A program made the position numbers and the translations under genes. Below the pieces are notes generated by a model that had not been told where the DNA came from, searched no databases, and saw only the letters and a list, made by a program, of their open reading frames with translations. Source: Glutamicibacter uratoxydans (GTDB lineage Bacteria; Actinomycetota; Actinomycetes; Actinomycetales; Micrococcaceae). From it: DNA of 64,000 nt. The DNA is taken from positions 1-64,000 of the forward strand of contig NZ_BJNY01000006.1 of the NCBI RefSeq assembly GCF_006539925.1, in the 5' to 3' direction. Each line of letters opens with the position of its first letter. The stretch's first letter is position 1. Shown piece by piece: positions 56,371 to 64,000 of the stretch.

Positions 56371-56412
56371 GCAGCGAGCCGCCGAGACCACAGGGTCTCG
56401 GCGGCTCGCTGC
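56371..56412. terminator. Bidirectional terminator, MFS and IclR genes
   Basis: Perfect 19-bp stem (GCAGCGAGCCGCCGAGACC and complement), 4-base loop, between convergent genes. Confidence 0.88.
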
Positions 56413-56436
56413 CGTTGTCCGTCATTAGGGCGGTGT

Positions 56437-57144
56437 CTAGGCTCCGGAACGTTCTTCCAGCGCCTCGGTGATGTTCAGCGCCGCTTCCTTCAGCGCCCGG
56501 ACGATGCCCTCGCGTTCGGGCTGCAGCGAGGTGGGATAGAGCACGGCCAGCGTGGCAGGGGCGCACTGCTGGCTGATGATCGGCACGGCGATGCAGCTGG
56601 CCCCGGGGCTCACCTCGTCCTGGGTGCAGGCATACCCGTCGATGCGCGCTTCCCTGGCCTGGGAGCGGTATTCGATGCCGGTTTCCTTGGCCTTCCACTG
56701 TTCCTTGGTGAACAAGGACTGGATGGCGATGCTGTTTGCGCCCAGATCCATGGAATGGACCGAGCCGGCCCGGTGCTCCATGATCTTGCAGTCCTGCCGG
56801 GGCTGGGCCGACTGCAGGGTGGTGCAGACATCGTGCTCCCAGACGGCGAGGAACGCCGTCATCGACAGCTGGTTTGCCAGTGCGGCGATTTCGGGTGCGG
56901 CGGCATTCTGCAGGTCTCGCTGGACGGAGCGGGCAAGCACGCTCAGGCCGGCCGCTGGGCGGATGTGCCCCGCCTCGTCGCGGCTGAGCAGCCGGTGTTG
57001 TTCTAGGGTGCGGATGATGCGGTAGGCGATTGAACGGTGGACTTCCAGCTGTGCGGCGACATCGGCGATGGAGAGGGCCGATGGAGCTGCCGCGACGATT
57101 TCAAGTACCTGGACTCCGCGTGAAAGGGTTTGCGACGTTGGCAT
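56437..57144 (-). CDS. IclR-family transcriptional regulator
   Basis: 235 residues with an N-terminal winged HTH (TLSRGVQVLEIVAAAPSALSIADVAAQLEVHRSIAYRIIRTL) and an effector-binding GAF-like domain (C-terminal, with GASCIAVPII). Members sense small carboxylic or aromatic compounds. It faces the MHS permease gene, 279 bases apart, and probably controls it. GTG/ATG at 57144. Confidence 0.93.
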   Translation of the reverse strand: MPTSQTLSRGVQVLEIVAAAPSALSIADVAAQLEVHRSIAYRIIRTLEQHRLLSRDEAGHIRPAAGLSVLARSVQRDLQNAAAPEIAALANQLSMTAFLAVWEHDVCTTLQSAQPRQDCKIMEHRAGSVHSMDLGANSIAIQSLFTKEQWKAKETGIEYRSQAREARIDGYACTQDEVSPGASCIAVPIISQQCAPATLAVLYPTSLQPEREGIVRALKEAALNITEALEERSGA

Positions 57145-57362
57145 GATTTAGATCTTCTGGCGCGGGGCGGACCAGGGGAGCAGCCCGGGCGCCGGGTGGT
57201 TTCAGTGAATAAAGAAACCTGGTCCTCGTAGTTCACTATTAGAACAGATCGCAGGACACTTCGGCGAATAATTTGCTGACTAGCGTCTTTGCGTGCTTGA
57301 TCATGGGTTGATGCTGAAGTGTTACATCGCTGGTATTGTGATGCGACTCACTTATCGCCTAG

Positions 57363-57394
57363 TATGATCTTGTCTAACCGTCCGAACGGTCGGT
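57363..57394 (+). promoter_or_regulatory. Promoter and operator-like site before the MHS permease
   Basis: TATGAT (57363-57368) is a good -10; the best -35 (TTGTGA, 57336-57341) has a 21-base spacer. Just downstream, ACCGTCCGAACGGTCGGT (57377-57394) is an imperfect palindrome made of ACCG/CGGT halves, close to the transcription start. It is a likely repressor site; IclR proteins prefer other shapes, so the binder is uncertain. Confidence 0.45.
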
Positions 57395-57423
57395 AACTAA
57401 ACTCGCATCAAGGGGACACCTCA

Positions 57424-58761
57424 ATGTCTAATACCGTTTCCCGGACCCAGGAAGAGCGGCGCGTTCTCGCCGGCACCCTGGTGGGAACCACTATTGAGTG
57501 GTACGACTTCTTCATCTTCGCGCAGCTCACCGCGACCCTGTTGACGCCGCTGTTCTTGGCGCCGTTGGGAGAATCAAACCCGGGCTTGGCCCAGATCCTG
57601 TCCTTCGCTATGATCGGCATCTCCTTCTTCTTCCGCCCGCTGGGTGCAATCATCGCCGGCCACCTGGGCGACCGCTATGGACGCAAAAAGATCCTGGTGC
57701 TCACCCTGATCCTGATGGGTGCTGCTACCGCACTGATCGGCGTGCTGCCGACCTATGCGACCGCGGGCATCCTGGCTCCAATCCTGCTGGTGCTGCTGCG
57801 CGTCATCCAGGGCTTCTCTGCCGGCGGCGAATGGGGCGGCGCGGCATTGATGGCAGTGGAGCACGCTCCGGACCACCGCCGCGGCTACTTCGGCGCCTAC
57901 CCGCAGATCGGCGTGCCCATCGGCATGATCCTGGCCACCGGACTGCTCTACATCCTGCGCGTGGCAATGACCCCAGAGCAGTTCACCGCCTGGGGCTGGC
58001 GCATTCCATTCCTGCTCTCCGTGGCGCTGATCCTGGTCGGCTACATGATCCGCCGTGCCGTGGAGGAATCCCCGATCTTCAAGCAGATGGCAGAACGCAA
58101 GGCTTCGGAGCACACGCCGCTGAAGGAACTGATGCGCAGCAACTTCAAGCAGGTTGTCCAGGCCGCGCTGATCTTTATCTCCAACAATGCCGCTGGCTAC
58201 CTGGTGATTGCGTTCTTCATCTCCTACACCACCAAGGTGCTGAACATGCCAGTGGCGCCGGTGCTGCTGGCCACCACCATCGGCTCCTTCGGCTGGCTGA
58301 TCTTCACGCTGGTCGGTGGCTGGCTCTCGGACAAGATCGGCCGCCGCGCCACCTTCGTCTGGGGCTACGCACTGGTGTTCATCTGGATGATCCCGATGTT
58401 CATGCTCGTGGACACCGGCAACATCTACCTCTACACCCTGGGCATCTTCGTGCTGACCATCGGTTTGGGCCTGTCCTACGGCCCGCAGTCGGCCATGTAC
58501 GCCGAGATGTTCCCGGCCCACATCCGCTACTCGGGCATCTCCATTGGCTACGCCATCGGCGCGATCCTGGGCGGCGCTTTCGCGGCCACCGTGGCGCAGA
58601 TCCTGCTGCAGGCCACCGGCGCATCGATCTCGATCGCCATCTACATCATGGTGCTGACCATCATCTCCGTTGCGGCGGTGCTGTGGGTCGGCGAAACCCG
58701 CGGCCGCAGCCTGCATCTGGAAGAGGTCGAGGGTGAATCGTCGAAGGTTGACCACGCCTAG
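57424..58761 (+). CDS. MHS-family metabolite:H+ symporter
   Basis: 445 residues, 12 helices. The family start is GTTIEWYDFFIF (MHS signature IEWYDF), loop 2-3 GHLGDRYGRKKIL, and RVIQGFSAGGEWGGAALMAVEH in helix 4. These symporters move shikimate, alpha-ketoglutarate, proline or citrate. The substrate is unknown, but an IclR partner fits an acid. AGGGGACACC precedes the ATG. Confidence 0.93.
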   Translation: MSNTVSRTQEERRVLAGTLVGTTIEWYDFFIFAQLTATLLTPLFLAPLGESNPGLAQILSFAMIGISFFFRPLGAIIAGHLGDRYGRKKILVLTLILMGAATALIGVLPTYATAGILAPILLVLLRVIQGFSAGGEWGGAALMAVEHAPDHRRGYFGAYPQIGVPIGMILATGLLYILRVAMTPEQFTAWGWRIPFLLSVALILVGYMIRRAVEESPIFKQMAERKASEHTPLKELMRSNFKQVVQAALIFISNNAAGYLVIAFFISYTTKVLNMPVAPVLLATTIGSFGWLIFTLVGGWLSDKIGRRATFVWGYALVFIWMIPMFMLVDTGNIYLYTLGIFVLTIGLGLSYGPQSAMYAEMFPAHIRYSGISIGYAIGAILGGAFAATVAQILLQATGASISIAIYIMVLTIISVAAVLWVGETRGRSLHLEEVEGESSKVDHA

Positions 58762-58780
58762 GCTGAACCCCTGCTGAACC

Positions 58781-58826
58781 TCATGGCCGGATAAGACACA
58801 GTAATCGTCGTCTTATCCGGCCATGA
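58781..58826. terminator. Bidirectional terminator, MHS permease and LacI genes
   Basis: TCATGGCCGGATAAGAC and its exact complement form a 17-bp stem with a 12-base loop, between the convergent genes. Confidence 0.88.
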
Positions 58827-58830
58827 TTAG

Positions 58831-59838
58831 TTAAAGCGGCGGGCGGGTCGTTGAGCCTCGCACGATCAGCCGATGCTCCACCTGGTGGGCCATGGCGGGT
58901 TCCTGTCCGCGGATGGCCCGCATCAGCATGCCCACCGCCATCTCGCCCTGTTCGTGAGGCAGCTGCTGGATGGTTGTCAGCGAGAACAAGGCGGCAAGCT
59001 CGTGGTCATCCACGCCAACCACCGACAGGTCCTGCGGCACGCTCAGGCCCAGGTCCCGAGCTGCCAAGATCGCGCCGATAGCCATCTCGTCGCTGACCGC
59101 AAAAACCGCGGTGGGCCTGGTCGCCGGATTGCCCAGCAGCTGCTTGGCCACCTCATAGCCCTGGGCCATGGTGAAATCGGCCCCCACGATCAGTGCGGGA
59201 TCCACCTCGATTCCAGCCTGTGCCAGGGCGCGCTCATAGCCGATGCGGCGGTGCGAGGGCACCTGGAAATCGACATCGGTCTCCAGCGAGCCGCCGATAA
59301 ACCCGATCCGCGAATGCCCCAGCGAAATCAAGTGCTCGGTGGCCAAGGCAGACACCGCCTCGTCGTCCACATGCAGGGTGGGGACCTTGGGCAGCGGCCC
59401 GCCGACTCCGACCAACGGCTTGTTCAGTGCATGCAGGGCCACCAGCTCGTCCTCGGAAAGCTCCACATTGATGGCGATGACGGCGTCCACGCGCTGGCGC
59501 TGCAGGAAATCGGAGAAGACCCTGTCGCGCTGCTTCGGATCCTTGCTCAGCTGGTACAGGGTAGTGTCATACCCTTCGCGCATCAGCGCGGTGCAGATCC
59601 CCTCCAGCACGCTGGCATAGAACCAGTGGTTGATCACCGGAACCAGCACGCCGATATTGCGGGTCCGGCCCGAGGCGAGGCCCGAGGCGCTGGAGGAAAC
59701 GACATAGCCCAGCTCGGCGGCGGCCTGCTGCACGGCGGCCAGCGCCGATGCCGACACATTGCCCCGGCCCGACAGGGCGCGGGACACCGTCGCTACCGAA
59801 ACGCCGGCGGCTTCGGCGACGTCTTTGATTCCGGCCAC
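58831..59838 (-). CDS. LacI-family repressor of the maltose/glucoside locus
   Basis: 335 residues. The HTH reads GIKDVAEAAGVSVATVSRALSG, the hinge GYVVSSSASGLASGRT, then the sugar-binding domain. It is the second gene after the GH13 glucosidase on the same strand (gap 89 bases). The two identical-type palindromes upstream of the glucosidase and malE are its probable targets. GAAAGGATC precedes the ATG. Confidence 0.93.
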   Translation of the reverse strand: MAGIKDVAEAAGVSVATVSRALSGRGNVSASALAAVQQAAAELGYVVSSSASGLASGRTRNIGVLVPVINHWFYASVLEGICTALMREGYDTTLYQLSKDPKQRDRVFSDFLQRQRVDAVIAINVELSEDELVALHALNKPLVGVGGPLPKVPTLHVDDEAVSALATEHLISLGHSRIGFIGGSLETDVDFQVPSHRRIGYERALAQAGIEVDPALIVGADFTMAQGYEVAKQLLGNPATRPTAVFAVSDEMAIGAILAARDLGLSVPQDLSVVGVDDHELAALFSLTTIQQLPHEQGEMAVGMLMRAIRGQEPAMAHQVEHRLIVRGSTTRPPL

Positions 59839-59927
59839 GATGATCCTTTCACGTAATGCGCGGCCCCCGTGCCAGACAATGGCTGCTCAGGGCCCACGCT
59901 CCAGATTACCCGGTGGGCACAGTGCTT

Positions 59928-61607
59928 CTACTTGGTAAACCAGATGGTCGACTCGGCCGCGACCTGCCCCGCAGCATCCTGCACGGCGCTTGATGCCAGC
60001 TGCACCGATCCGCGCAGGCGCTCAGGCAGGGGCTGGGCTTCGGGGGAGAAGTTGGCGACCATGATGACCGAGGAGTTGCTGAACATCAGCACCTGCTCAC
60101 TTTCCGACTCCAGCCAGGCCAAGGCGCCTGCGCCCAAAGCATGCTCCCGGCGCAGCGCGAGCAGCGCGGTGTACAGGTTCAGGGTGGAGCCGGGATCCTG
60201 TTGCTGTGCATCGCGGGCATAGCCAGCCCAATATTCCGGCTGGGGCAGCCAGGATGCGCCGGTGGAGGAGAAGCCTGCGGCGGGGCTGTCAGCTTCCCAG
60301 GGGATCGGCACGCGGCAGCCGTCGCGTCCATAGCGCTCGCCGTTCGTGCGGAACCACGTGGGATCCTGACGTGCCTCATCGGGCAGCTCCGCCACTTCTG
60401 GCAGGCCCAGCTCTTCCCCCTGGTAGATGTACGCGCCCCCGGGCAGGGCGAGCATCAGTGCGCTGGCCGCCCGGGCCCGGCGCAGGCCGACCGCGGGATC
60501 CGGAAGGTTCGGCGTCTTGGGTCCGATGCCTTCGCCCTGCGGATTCTCGTCGGTCAACGCCAAGCGCGTAGCATGCCGCACCACGTCGTGGTTCGACAGC
60601 ACCCAGGTGCTCGGAGCCCCTACCGCAGCGAACTCCCGCAGCGACTCGTCGATGGTGTACCGGATCTGCGCCGCGTCGAATCCGCAGGACAGGTACGGGA
60701 AGTTGAATGCCTGGTGCATTTCATCGGAGCGCACCCACTTGGCCATCAGAGACAGGGGATTAACCCAGGCCTCGGCGCAGAGCACGCGCTCGCCGTCGTA
60801 CTCGTCGAGCACGGTGCGCCAGTCGCGGTAGATCTCGTGGACTCCGTCCTGGCCCCACCAGGGTGCGAGCTCTTCGGTTCCGCCCATGGAAGCGGCCGTT
60901 GGATCTGGCGTGAAGTCGGGAAGCCCCTCGGCCTTGATCAGGCCGTGGGCCACGTCGACGCGGAATCCATCGGTGCCGCGGTCCAGCCAGAAGCGCAGCA
61001 CATCGCGGAACATGGCTCGGACATCCTCGTTGTGCCAGTTGAAATCCGGCTGCGAGGAATCAAAAATATGCAGGTACATCTGGCCCGGCGTGCCGTCGGG
61101 GTTGGTGGTTTGGGTCCACATCGGCCCGCCGAAGACCGAGTCCCAGTTGTTGGGGTAGCCGGATTCGGGGGCGTCCCGGAAGATGAAGCGGTCGCGTTCG
61201 GGCGATCCCGGGTCGGATGCCAGAGCTTCTTGGAACCATGGATGCTTATCGGAGCAGTGGTTCGGCACGAGGTCGACGATGACGCGCAGCCCAAGCTCAT
61301 GGGCTCGGGCAACGAGCCGGTCGTAGTCCTCCAAGGTGCCGAACAGTGGGTCTACGTCGCAGTAGTCCGATACGTCGTATCCGGCGTCCTTCTGGGGCGA
61401 GGCGAAGAAGGGGGAGAGCCAGATGGCATCGACGCCCAAGGCGGCCAGAGAGTCCAAACGCTGGGTCATGCCCGGCAGATCGCCCATTCCATCGCCGTTT
61501 GAATCTGCAAACGAGCGTGGATAAATCTGGTAGATCACCGACGAGCGCCACCACTCGTCGCCGTTGGACGTGGGGGAAGAGTCGGCGGAGGAACGCATTT
61601 GAGTCAT
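59928..61607 (-). CDS. GH13 alpha-glucosidase (oligo-1,6-glucosidase type)
   Basis: 559 residues. The catalytic residues are nucleophile D218 (GFRVDVAHG), acid E279 (LCAEAWV) and D341 (LSNHDVVRH). The N-terminal block SSVIYQIYPRSFADSNGDGMGDL is typical of alpha-glucosidases that split maltose, isomaltose or trehalose-like sugars imported by MalEFG. ATG 61607 was chosen; ATG 61619 and 61598 are possible, and no strong ribosome-binding site is present. Probably cytoplasmic (no signal peptide). Divergent from malE. Confidence 0.93.
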   Translation of the reverse strand: MTQMRSSADSSPTSNGDEWWRSSVIYQIYPRSFADSNGDGMGDLPGMTQRLDSLAALGVDAIWLSPFFASPQKDAGYDVSDYCDVDPLFGTLEDYDRLVARAHELGLRVIVDLVPNHCSDKHPWFQEALASDPGSPERDRFIFRDAPESGYPNNWDSVFGGPMWTQTTNPDGTPGQMYLHIFDSSQPDFNWHNEDVRAMFRDVLRFWLDRGTDGFRVDVAHGLIKAEGLPDFTPDPTAASMGGTEELAPWWGQDGVHEIYRDWRTVLDEYDGERVLCAEAWVNPLSLMAKWVRSDEMHQAFNFPYLSCGFDAAQIRYTIDESLREFAAVGAPSTWVLSNHDVVRHATRLALTDENPQGEGIGPKTPNLPDPAVGLRRARAASALMLALPGGAYIYQGEELGLPEVAELPDEARQDPTWFRTNGERYGRDGCRVPIPWEADSPAAGFSSTGASWLPQPEYWAGYARDAQQQDPGSTLNLYTALLALRREHALGAGALAWLESESEQVLMFSNSSVIMVANFSPEAQPLPERLRGSVQLASSAVQDAAGQVAAESTIWFTK

Positions 61608-61637
61608 GACGGTAACCATAAAGGAAAAATCACCACA

Positions 61638-61651
61638 TGTAAACGCTTTCA
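61638..61651. promoter_or_regulatory. LacI operator 1 (glucosidase side)
   Basis: TGTAAACGCTTTCA, a palindrome around the central CG typical of LacI-family repressors, 30 bases before the glucosidase start. Confidence 0.8.
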
Positions 61652-61759
61652 CTTTTATTGAAGGTAGCTCTTGAGGCGAACGTGGGCGTGAAGCGAGGTT
61701 CCGGGTTTTCAAACTGATTTTATGGATCTTCTTGTCAATCTTCATGATCTATGCCACTC

Positions 61760-61773
61760 TGGAAACGCTTACA
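61760..61773. promoter_or_regulatory. LacI operator 2 (malE side)
   Basis: TGGAAACGCTTACA, matching operator 1 in 12 of 14 bases. It overlaps a TACAAT -10 box at 61770-61775, so repressor binding would block malE transcription. Confidence 0.82.
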
Positions 61774-61775
61774 AT
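61770..61775 (+). promoter_or_regulatory. -10 box of malE promoter
   Basis: TACAAT; no good -35 at 16-18 bases upstream. Transcription would start near 61782, giving a leader of about 92 bases. Confidence 0.45.
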
Positions 61776-61873
61776 TAAGTTGTGGATTACAGCTCGAATG
61801 ATCCCGACCCAAGGGCTGCAGCATGATGTATCCCGGCGGTCCTCTGGACAAAGTTGTCATGAAAGGACATCCC

Positions 61874-63133
61874 ATGAAGGTGAAGAAGCGTTCCCTGCTC
61901 TGGGGCACAGCTATGACCGCCGTCGCGGCACTGTCATTGACTGCCTGCGGAACCGGCGGCGGCACCGCCCCCGAAACCTCGCCCGCCACCGAGCAGTCCT
62001 CGCCAGCCGCTGACGCCGGTTCGCTGACGGTGTGGGTTGATGCCAACCGTGAACCTGTGCTCAAGGAAGCGGCCGCTGACTTCAAAAAGCAGTCGGGTGT
62101 TGACGTCAAGCTTGTCATCAAGGACTTCTCTAAGATCCAAGAGGACTTCCTTAAGCAGGTGCCCACCGGCAAGGGGCCTGACATCACCATTGGAGCCCAC
62201 GACTGGCTGGGCAACCTGGTGAACAACGGCGTCGTCCAGCCGGTGGAATTGGGGGACAAGGCAGCAGGCTTCCAAGACGTGGCAATCAACGCCATGAGCT
62301 ACGAAGGCAAGACCTATGGCGTGCCCTATGCCACCGAAAACCTGGCGCTGCTGCGCAACAAAAAGCTCGCCGACAAGGCACCTGCCACCTTTGACGAGAT
62401 GATCGCCCAGGGGGAGAAGGCCGGTACCGAATTCCCATTCCTGGTCCAGGTCTCTGAGGTCGGCGACCCATTCCACCTCTACCCGTTCCAGACGTCATTC
62501 GGCGCACCGGTCTTCGGCACCGATGACAAGGGAGCCTACAACCCGAAGGATCTGCAGATCGGCAACGAAGGCGGCCAGGAGTTCGCCAAGTGGCTGGCCG
62601 AGCAGGGCAAGGCAGGCACGTTGAAGACCTCGGTCGATGCTGACATCGCCAAGGAAAAGTTCGTTTCCGGAGACTCGCCATTCCTGCTCACCGGCCCATG
62701 GAACGTCGATGCGGTGAAGAAGGCCAAGATCGACTTGGCCATCGACCCGATCCCCAGCGCAGGCGGCAAGGACGCCCAGCCGTTCGTAGCGGTCCAAGGC
62801 TTCTTCGTCTCATCCAAGACAGAGAACCTGCTGGCGGCTACCGAGTTCTTGACCAACTACATTGGCACCGCCGAGGTGCAGACCAAGCTCTATGAAGTGG
62901 GCAACCGGCCGCCGGCCAACAAGCAGGCATTCGAAGCCGCCAAGGCCGACGAAGCCATCGCCGCCTTCGGCGCGGTAGGGGAGAACGGCGTGCCCATGCC
63001 GAATATCCCGGAAATGGCAGCCGTCTGGGAATTCTGGGGTGTCGCCGAGGCTGAAATCATCAACGGCAAGGCCGACCCGGTCAAGCGCTGGAAGCAGATG
63101 ACCGCCGATATCCAGAAGGCGATTTCCAAGTAG
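61874..63133 (+). CDS. malE: Maltose/maltodextrin ABC transporter substrate-binding lipoprotein
   Basis: 419 residues. The signal peptide with lipobox LSLTAC (Cys25) gives a surface lipoprotein. The solute-binding fold shows GSLTVWVDANREPVLKEAAADFKKQSGV, GPDITIGAHDWLGNLV, and YGVPYATENLALLRNK, matching maltose-binding proteins. AAAGGA is six bases from ATG 61874; upstream ATGs at 61823 and 61859 are rejected. Followed by a hairpin and malF. Confidence 0.95.
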   Translation: MKVKKRSLLWGTAMTAVAALSLTACGTGGGTAPETSPATEQSSPAADAGSLTVWVDANREPVLKEAAADFKKQSGVDVKLVIKDFSKIQEDFLKQVPTGKGPDITIGAHDWLGNLVNNGVVQPVELGDKAAGFQDVAINAMSYEGKTYGVPYATENLALLRNKKLADKAPATFDEMIAQGEKAGTEFPFLVQVSEVGDPFHLYPFQTSFGAPVFGTDDKGAYNPKDLQIGNEGGQEFAKWLAEQGKAGTLKTSVDADIAKEKFVSGDSPFLLTGPWNVDAVKKAKIDLAIDPIPSAGGKDAQPFVAVQGFFVSSKTENLLAATEFLTNYIGTAEVQTKLYEVGNRPPANKQAFEAAKADEAIAAFGAVGENGVPMPNIPEMAAVWEFWGVAEAEIINGKADPVKRWKQMTADIQKAISK

Positions 63134-63152
63134 TCTCTGCCCTCATCCACCC

Positions 63153-63189
63153 ATCGGGGCAGCGCACCGCACCTGGCCGCTGCCCCGAT
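63153..63189 (+). other. Hairpin between malE and malF
   Basis: ATCGGGGCAGCG pairs with CGCTGCCCCGAT (perfect 12 bp, 13-base loop), 20 bases past the malE stop and 25 before malF. It probably lowers read-through or protects the malE message, giving more binding protein than permease. Confidence 0.7.
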
Positions 63190-63213
63190 TCACTACCCGG
63201 GAATACCTGAACG

Positions 63214-64000
63214 ATGTCACTGACCCAAGAGCGCAAGCCGCCGCAACTGTCGCCGGCCGCCCGCCGTTTCGCCCACGCCTCCTCCACCTCGCTGGGAGCC
63301 ATGCTGGCCAAGATCATCATGATCGCCATCGTGGATGCCACAGCACTTTTTGCGCTGTTCACCGCCATCGGCCGTGAAGCCTGGGCCATTGCAGGGGTCA
63401 TTGCGGCGATCACCGCCGCGATCAACCTGGTGTACTTCAAGCGCGGCTGGCTGCCTGCCAAATACCTGCTGCCGGGCACCATCTTCCTGCTGATCTTCCA
63501 GGTCTTCGTCATCGGCTATACCGGGTACATCGCCTTCACCAACTACGGCTCGGGCCACAACTCGACCAAGGAGGACGCGGTGATGGCGCTGCTGCAGTCG
63601 AACCAGGAGCGCGTCCCGGATTCTCCGGCCTACCCGGTGACAGTCCTTGAACGCGATGGGCAGCTCTCGCTGCTGGTCACCAGGGACGGGACCAAGATGA
63701 TCGGCGACAGCGATGATGCGCTGGCCCCCGCCAGCGATGCCGATCTTGCCGGCTACACCCAGCTGCAGTTCGCCGACCTGCTGGGGCGCCAGCAGGAAGT
63801 GACTTCGCTGCGGGTGCCGATCAGCCAGGACCCGGCGCAGGGTTCGCTGCGCACCTCGGACGGGCGCACCGCCTACCAATATGTCTCCAACCTCGTGTAC
63901 GACCAGGCCGCAGACACCATGACCGACTCGAAAACCGGCGTGGTCTACTCGGATACCGGGGTCGGGGCATTCACCGCCGGCGACGGGACGCAGCTGATGC
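63214..64000 (+). CDS. malF: Maltose ABC transporter permease MalF (3' end outside window)
   Basis: The 262 visible residues contain three N-terminal helices (MLAKIIMIAIVDATALFALFTAI, AIAGVIAAITAAINLVYF, YLLPGTIFLLIFQVFVIGYTGYIAF), then a long extracytoplasmic loop (from TNYGSGHNSTKED), the P2-loop feature of MalF that contacts MalE. The remaining helices and the EAA loop lie beyond the window. ATG 63214; ribosome-binding site weak. Follows malE in the expected malEFG order. Confidence 0.94.
   Translation, partial: MSLTQERKPPQLSPAARRFAHASSTSLGAMLAKIIMIAIVDATALFALFTAIGREAWAIAGVIAAITAAINLVYFKRGWLPAKYLLPGTIFLLIFQVFVIGYTGYIAFTNYGSGHNSTKEDAVMALLQSNQERVPDSPAYPVTVLERDGQLSLLVTRDGTKMIGDSDDALAPASDADLAGYTQLQFADLLGRQQEVTSLRVPISQDPAQGSLRTSDGRTAYQYVSNLVYDQAADTMTDSKTGVVYSDTGVGAFTAGDGTQLM

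Noticed and set aside
54952-56391. 479-codon minus-strand frame opposite the MFS gene
   Set aside because: His/Gln-rich composition typical of shadow frames; the plus-strand frame has 12 helices and a proper ribosome-binding site.
60141-61502. 453-codon plus-strand frame opposite the GH13 gene
   Set aside because: The minus strand holds all GH13 catalytic residues; this frame has no recognisable domain.

Overview
The window is GC-rich, densely packed chromosomal DNA from an actinobacterium, most likely one of the Micrococcaceae (Arthrobacter/Glutamicibacter-like). The grounds are a Rho factor with a long Arg/Asn/Asp-rich insertion, the order rho-prfA-prmC-tsaC-wecA-atpI-atpBEFHAGDC-DUF2550-nucS (also seen in mycobacteria), NucS/EndoMS mismatch repair, frequent GTG/TTG starts, and several starts lying 6-7 bases behind a TANNNT box with no ribosome-binding site. 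The genus is inferred from protein resemblance, not tested. No rRNA, tRNA, CRISPR array, phage or insertion sequence was seen.

Region by region. 1-13.9 kb: termination and translation genes (rho, prfA, prmC, tsaC), a polyprenyl-phosphate sugar-1-phosphate transferase, the complete F1Fo ATP synthase operon with RNA hairpins around atpE and between atpA and atpG, and a DUF2550 gene. 13.9-22.9 kb: nagA and nucS, a zinc-finger-like protein, an AI-2E-type transporter, an exported orphan protein, a cysteine-free YbbN/CnoX-like protein, and an ABC-2 exporter. 23-30.3 kb: a DUF222/HNH (13E12-type) nuclease gene, a DUF3039-helicase pair, and a three-gene membrane cluster (DUF2156, DMT, DUF998).

30.3-41.1 kb: NAD salvage (pncB-pncA), clpS-DUF2017-murI-cyclic-nucleotide phosphodiesterase-like MBL protein, then rph-rdgB. 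About 4.5 kb of accessory genes separates the phosphodiesterase gene from rph: a CatA-like acetyltransferase, a PACE efflux protein, and a DoxX-FolE-FAD-reductase group opposite a regulator with a SufR-like cysteine pattern. 41.2-46.7 kb: an overlapping DUF4956-VTC-CotH operon (polyphosphate polymerase domain plus secreted CotH kinase-like lipoprotein), divergent from a YtrA-type GntR/ABC/permease operon that has a perfect operator palindrome.

46.7-64 kb: MFS permeases, a DnaQ-BRCT exonuclease, an apparently inactive ADP-ribosylglycohydrolase homologue beside sbcDC, an IclR-MHS permease pair, and a maltose/alpha-glucoside locus (LacI regulator, GH13 glucosidase, MalE, truncated MalF) with two matching LacI operators between the divergent units. 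Most convergent or operon ends carry perfect 9-19 bp hairpins, usually without a U-tract.

The best candidates for undescribed systems are DUF4956-VTC-CotH, DoxX-FolE-reductase with its predicted Fe-S regulator, and the DUF3039-helicase pair.
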